From: Allacma fusca
Taxonomy: Eukaryota > Arthropoda > Collembola > Symphypleona > Sminthuridae
DNA: 64,000 bases
NCBI GenBank assembly: GCA_947179485.1
Contig: OX359245.1
Coordinates: forward strand, 52,997,067-53,061,066
Reading direction: 5' to 3'
This document shows, in pieces, positions 43,508 to 58,500 of this stretch (positions are counted from its first letter, which is position 1; each line of letters begins with the position of its first letter). The position numbers were made by a program, and so were the translations under genes. A model generated the notes under the pieces. It was not told the origin of the DNA, did no database searches, and saw only the letters and a program-made list of their open reading frames with translations.

Positions 43508-46500
43508 TTAAAATTCGGACTTGAAATTCACATTTGAATACGTGTCTTCACCATAAAATTCCACAAGATCAAAAAAATACTTGATGTCCTTCTCAGATAA
43601 GCAAGTATTGTATAAACAAAAGACAAAATGAGCAGGAATCTTTGCTACGGGCTGCATTGAAGTCAATAATTTGTTCCTGTTCAATAGTCGAATTTGGATC
43701 ATATTTTGTACCTGGGAAAAAGCAATCAACAATTGAGACGTAAATAATAAAATGTCAATAAATAAATAAATGAAATTGCTTATGCCCAAATGTATGTATC
43801 TCCAAGAAATTACTGTACTCATAAATTTTAAAAGAAACTCTTCAAAAAACTTGTAACCTCAACGAGCTTTTCAGTGAATTCTGGTTGACTCAAGTCCGTG
43901 TGCATCAGATCACGTGGCACGTAGAAAAAATTGATGTTCGTGGCTTCTGGAGGTGTTGGAATTGCAGGGAAAAATTTATTTCTGTGCCTACGTCTCAGCA
44001 ATTCGTTGTAAGCATAATTAGTTAATGAGTATGCTTTGTCAACTTGTTCACCGAGGCCTGTCATTCCCTGGAAGGCAATACATGTTAAATTAAGGTCTTT
44101 CATTTTCCAATAGGGCAATATACATTTATTGGGATCCGTTCTTACGAAGTTACCTTCACTTTCCAAAGGAGCCACATTTTGATGACGTCGGGTCTTCTAT
44201 TTGTTAAGGCATGAGTTTCCCCATAGGCATAGGCCTTTTCATTGTACAAACTAGGATTCAGTCGAAATTGTTGTTTACTCGGTGGGGGTGCAAATTGCTC
44301 AACACTTTTGACATGCCTGGTTATCCATGAAGTTGTGTTTCTAAAGTTACACCTCAGTCAATTATTTGGTCTATACTGACGTTAAGCCCAAAATCTCAAC
44401 AAATCTTATTGTACATTTTCAAACGATAAATTACTCACCCTGTTGCACAAAACATTTTATGTCCATTAAACGGAAACGAATCCGATCTGTAAAAAGTCAA
44501 AAAATATTAGACGCACTTATCCTCGATAAACAGGATGCCAGTTTGAACATGTGAAAGTGAATAGAGCATTGAAAAAATTTTAAATGAGTATACTAAAAAG
44601 ACATTTTTAATTTTTCAACAATGAAAATCAATCTTGTATAATTTTTGGTTGTCTTCCATAATCTTTCAGAAAATTTTCGGATTAGTTTGTTATCCTTCTC
44701 ATTGGGTGTGTAAAATAGAGAAAATAGGGGAATATTATACAATGTATGTGTATTATTTACAGGGTGCATCTTACGTTTCTCCCCCTAACCCATGTAAGGC
44801 AAGTCGAAGCAAAACATGGCATTTCTCCAATTTTGAAGCAATACCTTTCTGGTTTGTTTAATTAATATGCATTTATAATTATATAATTATATATATGTTT
44901 ATTTTAGACATTTAATAATAATCTAGATTCCATTCATTGACCTAGGTCCAAAATCGGTCAAAAATGTGAAACAAAATCTCAGAAAATATTAACTTTGTTT
45001 CACGTATTTGATAATTGTGACCGCAAATCCTGACCTACATCAGTGAAATCAATGTTAAAATATTTAAAAGCAGTTCGTCTCAAAATTAGGGAATGGTGTA
45101 TTTTAGGTCATATATGGGCTGAATGGGGAAGATAGTGTAAGAGTAGGTTATGGTCATACCATGAAATCCTAACTCCTGGATTATTTACTTATGTAATTGT
45201 CAAGAAATTGTAAATAATTGGAAATCGTGCTGATGAAAGGAATGATTATGAATAAACGATTGAGTGTGATTTTACATTAATCCGAAGACTAATTGCTTTT
45301 ATTTATAATTGAAATCAAAAGGAAAAGGAAATGAAGATTAACAACTAAAAATAGATGTTACTGGAATGACTCTCAGTTATTCACTGAAGAGTCTGGAAGA
45401 ATCTTAAACTTAACAAGTGGCTACTTGAGCCTATTTTTACAATCTTAAGTCTAGACGTTACATCATAACGGATGTAACGGGACGTTGACACTCGTCGGCT
45501 TTTAGCCGATGGGAAGTGCTTACATTGCACCTTTACAATAAGTGTTTAAGTAACTTTGAACTGACTTAACCTAAGGTTGTGTGTTTCACAACTTAATGAA
45601 TTATTCATGTGAGACTTAACTAATTTATGTAATTTCTATATACTGTAAAGATTGATTTAAGGCTCAAAGTACCATCTTTACATTGAACAATGTTTTTATT
45701 ACTTTCATATACTTTTATCATGAACATCAACAATTTATAATAGTATTCTGGCTGGGCACCCCAAGCCGCTACTTTCACTGCTAGACCAAGTGCCTCGGTC
45801 TGCAGAGCAAGATTGCCTTTATCATTGCAGGGTTCGGCCTTTTATAGGATTGGCCGACGATTATGATTGGCTGGACAGAGTTTATCCAATCACTTCACAG
45901 TAACAACCATAGTCCTAATAATTTAGTTTTAGTAATAATAATAACAATAGTAACAGGAACAGTAATAATAATAATTATAGTAGCCGTAACAATAAGTAAA
46001 GAACTATTCTTTACACAGTTCCCCCTAACATGGGGTAGAAGTTCCACCTTATAGCTTCTTATACAGACATGGTGAGAATGGGAAATGCAACTTAAGGACG
46101 GTATTTGTCCACCAAATTATCCGTCCAGCATATTCATTTAATCCGAAAACCCTAGCACGAATTTCAGACCCTCGGAAACACACATTATACTCTTTAACAT
46201 CATCGTGTTTTCCCTTAGACATAATAATAATATAATCATTTTCCTTTCTCCTAGTTGTCATAGTTACTTCAGGATGATTAATTGCTGTAAGCAGTTGTCT
46301 CGCATTATAGATGAATAACACCTCTGGGAACTCTGGTATAGCTTCTTGATTCGCCTTAATTAATCCTTTGACCCTAGTTTTCTGCGGAATATTCGGTGGG
46401 ATAGGAATATACCTGGACATACCCGGCTGTGGTACTTCTATACGCTTACGCGGTACATGATACTTCACTTCCAACGCTTTGTCCTCTGACTCCTTCTTCC

Positions 46501-49500
46501 TAAATACAGCAAATACTTCCTTAGCTTTCTTCCGTTCCTCCTCCTTCTTCCTATCCGATTCACCTCTTAATTGGGACAGATGGTGGTTGATAGCTCGCTC
46601 CCTGATTGATGCATGGTTTGCGCTAGATCGACACAATTGCCTACGAAGCTTGGATGGCTTCACTCTTTTTCCATTTCGATTAATTATTGCACTTGACTGT
46701 GCATAATGTCCTCCTTGCATTAGAACACGAGCCCTCTCCTTACAGTCCAATTTTACTATAAAAGTGCAAAAATACTTGAAATTTACAAATCATTGTCTTG
46801 GCAAACCATTATACACCTGCTTATTCACAACTAACTTATCCAGACATTTTATCCCCACACAATATAATATTATACCTTCGTCAGTCTTTAGCCCCAATGG
46901 AAGATCTGCCACGGAAAACTGATTCATGTTGGTAATTTTTAAGGAGAGATTCTGAGCAACAGCACCGATAACACTCAATTGAAGAATGAGTACTAATGCT
47001 TAGCTTGAATATTATCATCGTTATTCATTCATTGTTGAACAATTTATTTTATTTAACAGAAGTACATCATTACAACCATGTTACTATAGTAACTTCTCAA
47101 TTCTTATTCATAAGAATAAAATCATTTACCAGTAATTATATAATCATTCGATCAGTCAAATCATCGACCATGTTACTATAGTAACATTTCTCTTATTGTT
47201 AGTATGAGTAACACAATCGACCAGTAATTACATAGCTATTCGAGCAGTCAAATCATCGGCCATTTATAATAAGAACGAAGTACACCACTCTCCCCCAAAT
47301 GAAATGAAATTATTAACACAAAATAATACTGTACCTTACACAAATATTCACTAGTGCCATCATATTGAAACAAAACAGTACTACATTTCATAATTCTCAG
47401 CAAATTAATTGTCATTCCTAATTTCACATCATTTATCACAGTAATAGGCCATATAAAATTTCGTCACCAATCTCAGGATAAATTAACAAAATCTGTCGTT
47501 TTTCGGCTACCAGTCATACAACTCATATATGCAACACACTCATTCTCATCCACTCTCTCTGCTCCAACCACTCCTACATTTGTTTTCACATGCCGCCTAC
47601 TTCTTCGACAGCACTCACGCTATAATTCATACTGAGTCAATGCTGAAAGTAAACTGGCTTCAAACGTGAGACGTGAACTCTTCCAACAATTTTCATTGTC
47701 TTAGGACATTTTAATTCGCATATATTATTTGTAACCATTTTTGAAATCATGAATGGCCCAGAGAATTTTTTGCATAACGAACTAGTTATTCCTTTTGCAG
47801 CATTTGATATGTTCAAAGCAACAGAATAAACTTGATCCCCCACCTTATATTTAGATGGAATCTTATTTTTATTATAAATAGCCATATAACGTTCCTGATT
47901 CTCAAAAGAATTAGTTTTAGCAAGATTTAAGATCAACTGCATACGTTCATTAAAATGATCACTTTGGTCAATTCCAGATAAATTAATTTTTAAAGCTGTA
48001 TCCAATGGTGTTCTCATTTCTCTCCCAAAATTTAAGTATACTGGTGAAAATTTAGTTGTATCATTCACGGCAGTATTAATTGCAAAGCAAATTTCTTCCA
48101 ACTTGCAATCCCAATTTACACATTCTTCAATTTGGGTTATGATGCGGTCCTTTACAGTTCTATTGTATCGTTCACATGGATTACTTTGGGGATGATATGA
48201 AGCAATTTTCCATGACTTTATATTTAAAGATTCGCACCATTGAAGGAATTTCTTACTATTAAACTGAGTTGCATTATCACTTGTCAACGTTAAAGGAAAA
48301 CCCCATTTCAAGAATACAATCCAAAGTCGTTTAATAATACTAGAAGCAGTAGCAGCTCTCAATGAAAACACTTCAACATACTTTGTAGCATTGCATAAAA
48401 TAACTAGAAGGTAACGATTCCCTTTGCGAGTTTTTACATATGGGCCACACAAGTCAACACAAACATTATCCCATGGCTCTCCGATACTAGGTGATGTACC
48501 TATTCCTATATTATGAGAGCGAGCTGACTTAGATTGCTGGCATATAACACAAGTTTTAACATAATTAATTACATCACTACGCATCTTTTTCCAATAAAAT
48601 CTCTCCTCTATCCGTTTATAGGTTTTAGCAATTCCCATATGCCCTGATAAATTATTTGCATGAAAGTATTGCAAAATTATCGCAATTTGATCTTTTGGGG
48701 CCCATATTTTCCAAAATTTAGAATCATTCTCCCACAGTTTTGAAATGCTACCCACATACTTGTACAGACATTCATCATTAGATAAATCAGCATCCCGAGC
48801 TAACTTTACAATTTGTTCAGGACAATTTATTGAAGGATCTTTACAATAGTTAATTACCTGTGCTAACAGAGGATCTTTATTCTGGCTTATTATCAAAGAC
48901 TTACGGTTCAACGGCGTTACTTCAGCTGAGTTTACCTCAAACGCTCTTGATAAAGCATCTGCAGCTTCGTTATGGATACCTTTACGATACCTCACCTCCA
49001 TCTCATAACCTTGCAATTCCAACATCCATCTTGCTATCCTACCTGTAGGGTCCTTAAGAGTTTTCAAGTACGTGAGTGCCTTATGATCCGTTTCTACAAC
49101 AAACTTGGTTAATTCAATAAATCCACGAAACTTGCGTATGGAATAAATAATAGCCAAAGCTTCCTTCTCAGTAGTAGAATAATTTAACTCCGGTGTCGTC
49201 AAACCTCTACTAGAAAACCAAATGGGATACCTATTACCATCTCGCTCCTGCCCCAAGATTCCTGAAATTCCAGTACCACTAGCATCTGTATTAATTATAA
49301 ACTGTTGGTTTAAATCAGGCATATATAAACATGATGCATCATTCAACCCCTTCCTGAAATTATCAAAAGCTTCTTGACAATCCTTAGTCCACATAAATTT
49401 TATATCCTTTCTTAACAACCTATACAAAGGTCTAGCTATATTTTCAAACTTATCAAAGAAATGCCTATAAAATCCAACAAACCCAAGAAAACGTTGAACT

Positions 49501-52500
49501 CCCTTAACGTTAACAGGAACTGGATACTCCTCTAACGCCTTTAACTTTTCCGCTAATGGTCTATATTTCCCTTCACCGATTAGGTAACCTAGGAATATTA
49601 CAGACTTCTGAGCTATTTGAACCTTCTTTGGGTTTATATGAAACCCGTGCTTACATAGAGCTGTTAAGACCAATTCAAGGTGTAATAAATGATCATCCAG
49701 ATTATTGCTCCAACAAATAGCATCATCTACATAAACAATAACGTATATCCATAACCCATCACTAAGTGCTATTTCAACTGCATCTTGGAATGTAGCACCA
49801 GAGTTTTTTAATCCAAATGGTAGTACTTTGAAACGAAACAATCCCTTAGGACCTCTAAACGCTGTTTTATTACGATCCTCTTCCACAACTTCTATATGAA
49901 AATAGCTAGATGGTGCATCAAGTACAGTAAAATAAGTTCCTGTCGACAAAGCAACTATAACATCTTGTAACCTAGGTGCGCAAATCTTATTTGGCACTGT
50001 GACTTCATTAAGCTTCCTATAATCAAATGTAACACGGTATCCAGTTGTCCCATCACCATTCTTCTTTGGTACTATAACTGGTTCTGAACACCAAGGGCTT
50101 TCACATCTTTCAATTAAATCCAACTCCAATAGTTCATCAATTGCATTTTGATACACTGTTCGTTTTGCGGGTGTCATAGCCCTAGGTTTTGACGCTACTG
50201 GCTTCGCATTCCCAGTATCTATTTGGTGCTTTACCAGATGACATCTCCCTGGACGCTTGGAAAACATACGTTCAAAGTCTTGAAATAATTTTGTAAAGTG
50301 TACCTTATATTCTGAGTTTAAATTACAATTACCATTAATTTTATCAATAATAATACTCATACTATCGTTGCCTTCTATACTTAAACATTCTCTACGCTTT
50401 AACATTTCACCTGTATCTATGAAATTATCATTATCATTATCTACATCATCTACCAAATCAGATGACCAAGATCCCGTATTCACATGTACAGATACTCTAT
50501 TCATACCCAAGAAATCTCTACCTAAAATACAATCTCTATTGGAGGAAGTAATTATTAGAAATCGCTGTCTAACTTTTCCGATAGGACAATCTACCATTAA
50601 ATCTACATACCCATCCGTTTTACCGATACCAGTTACTGTCCAAACATCTCTAACATCAAAACTAACTTGAATACCATTTCTTCTAATTACATCAACCCAT
50701 TTAGGCCCAAGAATAGACATAGTTGCACCTGGATCTAATAATGCACTAACATCTAATCCTAAAATACTAATATGCATAACTACTGGAGGATACTGTAATT
50801 TAACTCGATAAACATCTTCATCAACTTCTGTGTGAGGATTCGCCAATGCCACCTGAGCGTGCCTCACTGTCGGCTCGGTGGACGGTTGTTTTCCTGTACA
50901 GGACCACTTCTTCCTTGTTCGGATGGATCTCTACTCCTATTACCATTTGAATTTTCTCGATTTGTACGCCCTCTATCATTATTAGAACTCGTTCCAGGAA
51001 TAGGGTCCGTCATAGTAGTTTGGTTTGGTGTATGATTATTAAAACCTCGATCATTCCGAAATCCCTGATTATTGTTACGGAATCTATTCTGATCTTCTCT
51101 CCTTGGGTGTGGGCTATCATTCCTCTGGAAATGTACCCGTGGTTCCCTTCTCCAATTAGAACTTCCATCTGCATCTTTATTTCCAACCTGCTTGTTATGA
51201 AAAGCGTTATACTGATCAAACGAACTTTGCTGTAGATCTGGAATAACGGTTGGTCTCTCTGTATTAACAGCATTCAATGGTCTTGTAACAACTTGTTCAT
51301 TTTCCTTTACAATACTTTCAATTACTTGCGATGTCTTAGCACGCTGGGAAGACGTACGATAAGCCAATGATGGTTCTAATCCTTGATTCGGAACTGGAGA
51401 CTTATATTCTCTATCCAGTGCTACACTTAGTTGGGCATCATATGCTACATCCATCATATCCTTCAAAGAATTAAATTCCCTCCTAAACGACAATACCTTG
51501 GCCCTATACTGAGGATGCATCAACTCTAACACCTTCTCACATCGGACTTTCTCACTTGTATCTGGATCAATACGCTCATAAAAATCATCGATTACACAAA
51601 TAAACTTGGATAGTGGTTCTTCAACTCCTTGATACCTGTTATCTAAATCTCGCAACATGTTTCTACCATAATTACCACTCTGGAACTCACGTCTAAAATA
51701 TCTCCTAAATTCACTAAAACTCTCAAATGAGTACATCCTCATAACTCTCCTATACCATAAGAAGGCATCCTCAATTAATGCATAAGGAATCACCAACTTT
51801 AGCATCTCATCATCAGAATAACCCACAGCAATTTGGTACTTCTCCAGTTCCAGTAGGAAATCGTAGGGCGTTTTGGCTTCATGGGAACCTGCATACTTTG
51901 GAATATTAACGTCCTTAGCTTTCAGCCTCTTCTGTCTCATTGGTTCCACATCACCATACTCCCTCCTACTCTGAACACCCTGTCTATCCTGTTCAAGCCA
52001 TCCTCTATTTCCATCGTCATAATAGTCATCTGGAACATAATCATTAAATTGTCCTCCAACATCATAATTAGAGCGTCCATAATTGTCATTATCATGTCTC
52101 ATAAACTGGTTATTATCCATAATATTCCGTCGTGTTTCCTGTAAGTTCAATCGCTTTTCAATATTAATCATTCGTTCATCAAGTTTAGATAAATGAGTTG
52201 TCATTACATCCGTCAGCTTCTGCATTAAGTCATTACATAAGGAATCATTATCTGAAATAATCGGTCTCTCTATTGGAGGGGCTGGTTCCTCATTCCTGGT
52301 ATTATTCAACATACTCTCATTCATAGTGCTTGAAAATCTATTACTTGTTCTAACATTCCTATTATTCTTGTAATTACGTCTTGGCATTTTGAAAATTTTC
52401 AATCAATTATTTAATTCGCAATATTTGTTATTCACCCTGTATATTCTTTCATTAATTTAATTATACAAACAAAATATAACCTTGTTTACAAGCACTCTTA

Positions 52501-55500
52501 GAGTATATTAAATAATACCGTTAAATTTAAATAATCACCCTGTATAATTTCATACGTAATTCTGTCAAAATCTCTAGTACAAATCACAGTCAATTTCTAA
52601 ATGTCAATTAGTCGCATTAGCTAAGCACCTTAGCTAATAATTTGTTTTCCGGTCTAAGTGCCTCAGACCGTATAACAAAATAGGTGATCCCGGTTGAGCT
52701 TTTGTAAAGATTGATTTAAGGCTCAAAGTACCATCTTTACATTGAACAATGTTTTTATTACTTTCATATACTTTTATCATGAACATCAACAATTTATAAT
52801 AGTATTCTGGCTGGGCACCCCAAGCCGCTACTTTCACTGCTAGACCAAGTGCCTCGGTCTGCAGAGCAAGATTGCCTTTATCATTGCAGGGTTCGGCCTT
52901 TTATAGGATTGGCCGACGATTATGATTGGCTGGACAGAGTTTATCCAATCACTTCACAGTAACAACCATAGTCCTAATAATTTAGTTTTAGTAATAATAA
53001 TAACAATAGTAACAGGAACAGTAATAATAATAATTATAGTAGCCGTAACAATAAGTAAAGAACTATTCTTTACAATACATACCTAACATCCCGCGCGGTC
53101 GGGGAAAATTTTGTCCCCAAAATTTAATAATTTGTGTTTAAAATTCATATTGTGTTAGTACAATTGGTATGTATGTTTGTGCGAAAGATAGGTAGAATAA
53201 AGAAGAGATAGTTCAAAAAAAATTATTTTTGTGTTTTTCTTTACAAGCTAGTACACATACTGGAATCATTTAAGGCGAAGGTGATAACAGGTGTAAAATC
53301 AATATTGTATTAGTACATCCTACTGTTAGAAAATCAAAATGAGCTTAAAACTATGCTGGAGTCCGGGCAGACAGCTGGTTTGATAAATTGTTGAGGGCCA
53401 CGATGGGTGGGTACGGGTCATTGTTGTGTGGGCGGGGATTATTGATGAAGTAGGCGCTGGGTAGGGCATGGGAGATTCGGGAGTTCTGGCGGTTTCGCTG
53501 ACGATACCGGTAATAACAATATAAACCATATACAATTAAACCAAAGCCAATAATGGTTGAAAGGGCCGTACTTGACAAAGTGAAAATACGGAGAAGAACT
53601 TGGGAATCTCCCTCGCCAACGCCAATTTCCATTTTTGGAACCGGAAGAGCGGGAAGAATGGGCTCTGGTGCTGTTTGCTTTGCATGGACAGGCGGAGAGA
53701 GGGTAGTAGTGAGAGTAACTGTCTGGCCGGGCTCATCCTGCTTAGTCTGTAAGGTGAGAAAAGAATTATGAATAGATTTCCATTCCTCTAACATTCGAGT
53801 TATGTTGGCATCATAATTATTAACATCTTTGAAAGGCTTAAAAGTATCGTCTTTATAATCGTCAATCGTAATTGGTGAGTTTATGAAGAGTCGTTGTTCG
53901 AGTGGGGAAGGAGTGAGCGGAGGAGGAGGAGGAGTTGCCAGGTCAGGTTTTGGAATTTCGGGGAAGGTGTTGGAGCGAGAGGGAATAAAATCCAAGATTT
54001 TACTTATAATTGGTGGGGCTACCATAAGAGCAGCTCCAGCAGCCATAACTTTGACCGCATTATTTTTCTTGGAAGGGGCAGCCTGCATGGGAAGATTAAA
54101 ATGTTTGTTACCGTTCTGAGCCATGGAGGGTAGTGATTGGATACTGACTGACCGTTGAAGGGGTACCATTTTGTGCATTGAATTGGTCCGGGCCATGTTT
54201 AGTTTTGTTCCGGCACCTGTCAGCTTGGAGAGGTTGGGGAGGCTTCCCCAAATGCCAAGTGGAGCACTGTCACAGGCAAAAATAAAAAGAAAAATCATAA
54301 TGATTAGGGTTGAAAAGTTGACGGGGCTTCCACAAATTCCCCTTGTTCGTTGAGAACGAGTTCCGGGTAGATTCGGTGAGGTTGATGGAGAGGAGTGAGT
54401 TGTATGGTTTCCATTATCGTTTGGGGTCTGAGGTCGATCACCGTCCCAGTCGTCTGAGTCCATTGCTGCGGCGGCTTGGCAGGCGTCGTACCAGTCATCA
54501 TATGAGTCGTTGGCGGGGGGCCGGGCGTCAGAGTTGGGAGAGGGCGAGTTTGGCAAACTGTCGTCATCACTTCCGGTGAAGTCACTTTCGGAAGTGAAGG
54601 TATATGTACAGGGCCTTGTTGAGGCGGTTGGGCGAGAGGGTTTTGTATGGGGTCCGGTGGAGCTGTGGTCAGGAGTTGTTGAGGCAATGTCAGAGTAGGG
54701 CCTTGACGTGGCCCGTGCTTCTTGATCCAATTGGATCGGCGGGTTTGGATTGCACAAATGTTGGCTGATTCCAAACATGCCCGAGATATTTGTTCGAACC
54801 GAATTTGCGGATCGATTGAAATAACGGGCGTCGCTGAGACGTAATTCGGTGGGGCGTCGCGTAGTTGAAGGAGAAATTCGTTCCACATTTGGGATTGTTT
54901 CACGGTTGCCTGGAAGTAAGTTGCGCTCAACTGATCCAGAAGAGAGGGAATTTGGTCCGGCAATACAATTCCCACAGCAACATGGCGGAAGGTCCTCTTC
55001 AGAATAGGAATTGAGGAGTCGTAACAACTGAGTTCGTTCCCAGACGCGTCGGCAAATTGATAGGGAAATATTTGAACTGTGCAAATGGATACTGGGCAAC
55101 AGATTAGCGTGTCCGGGGTTCCGGGGAGATAAACTTTGATTAATTCCGTCCAGGGGTTGTCGGAGAGTCGAATGGCAGGATTGATGCCCAGAGTTGTTGG
55201 GTATTGGACAATGCCTGGCACATAAGGGTACACAGGCGGGGACTGGGGGTTGTTGCTGGTCATTGTGGTCAGACATGGGAAAATGTAACTTTCTTTGTTT
55301 TATTACGTAAACGTACGGAACGTCGAAGTGGATGATTCGTATCAATAGGTTGGGGCGGTTTGAGAATTGATTTTAACTTTGTGGAGTGATAACCAAAAGT
55401 TTGAGGCGAGAAGTTTGGAGGAGGAGAAGTTAAACGCTTAACTGGACGGTCTTCAGAAGAAGTGGACGGTTGTAGTTTCATTTTGCGTGAAGGACGTGTG

Positions 55501-58500
55501 GAAGGTTTACGGATGGAAGAAGGGAGAGAGGAATCGGAGTTTGGGGTGTCGGAGGGAAATTGTGTCAACCAAGCGTCAAATTCGTGCTGGTCTTCCGTGG
55601 TGTATACATACTCGGGATGAATGATGCCATCCCCCAAATCAATTTTTATGAGCTTGAGTTGGGAGAGGTGACACTTAATACTAGGTCTAAGCTTAGTAGA
55701 GGGAAAGGTTAAAACTAAGTCAGCATTATTGTTCTTATCAATATAAGTTATGGTATAAGGTCCAACCCAACGACAAAGAAGTTTGTCAGACAAACCAATT
55801 TTTCGCTGAGGGAGATAAAATCGAACGTGGGAACCAACTTTAAACTCTAAGGGTTGATACATAGCATCAAATCGTTCTTTGGCTTGTAATTGAGCCTTTT
55901 TAATTAACTGGGATATTCTTTGATGCATAATTTTGACCTGAGAAGCGCTGAGCTGAGTCATTTGTAAAAGTGTATTGGGAATGGAGTTGAGTAGAGGGGC
56001 TGGAGGAGCTCTACCGAAAAATGCTTGAAAAGGGGAAATTTTTGTAACTGAATGCTCGGAAGTATTATATGCAGTAATTACATACGGAACAAATATGTCC
56101 CAATCTAACTGATTGTCCGAGACAAATTTGCTGAGCATAATTGCGAGAGTTTGATTTAATCTCTCTACAATTCCGTGGGAACGGGGGTGAAAGGGCATAC
56201 TTACATTATGGGTAATATTAAACCGTTTTAATAATTCTTGTAGAGTTGCAGATTTGAACTCCGCAGCTCCGTCAGAAATTAATATAGACATGCCTGGAAA
56301 TGTTAAAATAAAAGATTCCAAATGCATGGCTATATGAGCAGCTTCTCTGTTGGGAAGGAGGGAAGTATGTACCCATTTGGTAAATAAGTCGGTGAGGACG
56401 AGTACATATTTATTGCCTCTCGGAGTTTCACGAAAGGGGCCTAATAAATCCATAGCATACGTGCTTGCTGGAATTTTTATGGGAATGTTTTTCAGACTGT
56501 CCATACGTAATTTGGTTAGGTGCTGGCGACTTTGGCACTCTGGGCAGTGAGTACAGTGTTTAAATGTGTCTGAGGTAATTGATCTCCACCAATAAAATGG
56601 ACGGAGACGTGCCAAAGTTCTTTGAAAATTTAAATGACCTCCAAGGGGATGATTGTGAGCATTTTGTAACACGATGGGAATCATAGCTTTAGGGATGACT
56701 AAAAGTTTAGGGTTGCGTGGATTAAATTGAATAAAATAAATACCATCATCATTGGGAATTAATTTGGAGCGCTTTTTCTGCAATAATTTATTTAAGGTAT
56801 GATCAATAGCTTGAGCATGCTTTAAATCAGCAGGATTAATGAGAGGTATTGGTGGGAGTGGCGTGGGGCTGGATGTTGGAGATTGGGCTGAAAGACCTGG
56901 AATTGTAAGATCATCTTCCGTGTCTTTTGCAGTGGAAAGGGCGTAGGGGCATCGAGAGACTCCGTCTACGTTCCTATGTAGGGTACCTTTCTTATACCGA
57001 ATTACATAACGAAATTGTTCTAAAATTACAGCCATACGAGTAAGTCGGGCGGTGGGATTACGTTGGCATTTTAAATAACACAAAGCATGATGGTCAGTAA
57101 CAATTATGAAAGGTTTGAGATATAAAAACTCTCGAAGCTTTCGTGTGGCAAATACTACGGCTAAACATTCTTTTTCGGTAGCACCCCAATTTTTCTCAGC
57201 TGTAGTCAAAGCTCTGGAAATAAAATAAATTGGGTGTTCACCATCCTCAAATTGTTGATGTAAAATGCCAGCTATGGCTAAATTACTTGCATCCGTATAT
57301 AAAATACATGGGAGTGTGGGATCATAGTGTCTAAGGACCGGAGCTGTGCATAGCGCATTTTTGAGAGTCAAAAATGCCTTATCACAGTCTGGGCTCCAAT
57401 GATAAAGAGAATGTTTCTTCAATAATCCTTGGAGAGGAGCAGCTATTTGAGCAAAGTTCCAAATAAATCTGCGATAATAACCTATAGTGCCTAAAAATTT
57501 ACGTAGAGTTTCTAAATTATTAGGTTTGGGCTGTTGCATAATTGCAGCCACTTTTGCTGATTCAGTGGATAAACCTTTTTGGGACAAAAAGAATCCAAAC
57601 ACTACATGTTCTTGCATACCAAAGAAACACTTTTTGGGATTCATGCGAAAATTAACTTTAGCTAATCGTTGAAATACAAGTTCTATGGCGACCAAGTGAG
57701 AGGGAAAGTCTTTACTGTAGGGTATAATGTCATCAATATAAGACACAGCGTGTGTGTATCTTAAAGTACCAAGAGTACGAGCAGCTAGCCTTTGAAAGTA
57801 GGCGGGGGCATTTTTCAGACCAAAACATACACGTAGGTACATATATAGTCCGAATTCAGTGACAATAGCAGTTAAATGCTGATCATCCGGGTGGATGAGG
57901 GCTTGATAATAACCGCTAAATAAATCTAAGGGAGAAAAATACGCAGCACTTCGTAACTGAAAAAGCAAGTCATCAATCCTTGGGAGAGGGAATATTTCGT
58001 CTACCGTGATTTTATTTAGTTTTTGAAAATCACAGACAAGTCGCCATTTACCTAATTTTTGGCGGACTAAAAATACAGGGGTGGAATAATTGGAGTTTTC
58101 ACAGGGAACAATTATACCTGCTTGAATTAATTTATCTAATTCTTGCTTTAAAATCTCACGCTCCGTGGTGCTCAAGCGATACGGTTTAGCTTGAACTGGA
58201 GTGTCAGAATTTAATTTAATCCTCATGGGGGGCAGGGTACAAACTTGAAGATCCATAAGCGTCCACGCAAATAAATATGAATATTTATTGAGGAGACTCA
58301 TGATCGAGGCGCGTTCAGCGGGCCGTAATTTTGGATTAATATTTAATGATTGAATTTGTTCTGGAGTAAAAGGGGTGGGATTCTGAGGAATTACCGGAGC
58401 TGTGTTTAAGCTTTGGGTAAAATCATAGCGTTGAGCATGACCTAAAAGAGTATCAGCGGGAATAATCTGGGTAGATGTGGAAATGTTTGTGGCGAGCAAA

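Larger units (their letters stand above)
45644..53074 (-). mobile_element. Ty3/Gypsy retrotransposon B, nested in the LTR of A
   Basis: Two 372-bp LTRs (45644-46015 and 52703-53074), TG...CA, flanked by the 4-bp target duplication ATAC (45640-45643 and 53075-53078). Minus-strand order: 5' LTR, gag, pol, an ORF of unknown function, a purine tract (AGGGGGAACTG) directly before the 3' LTR. After the 5' LTR the sequence AAAGCTCAACCGGGATCACC is not a standard TGG primer site, so priming may differ. LTRs look identical, so it is very young and necessarily younger than A. Confidence 0.95.

Noticed and set aside
53351..55345. One 664-aa envelope protein starting at 55345
   Set aside because: Its first 350 residues overlap a better-looking 319-aa ORF in another frame and are low in complexity; the membrane protein more likely starts at 54298.
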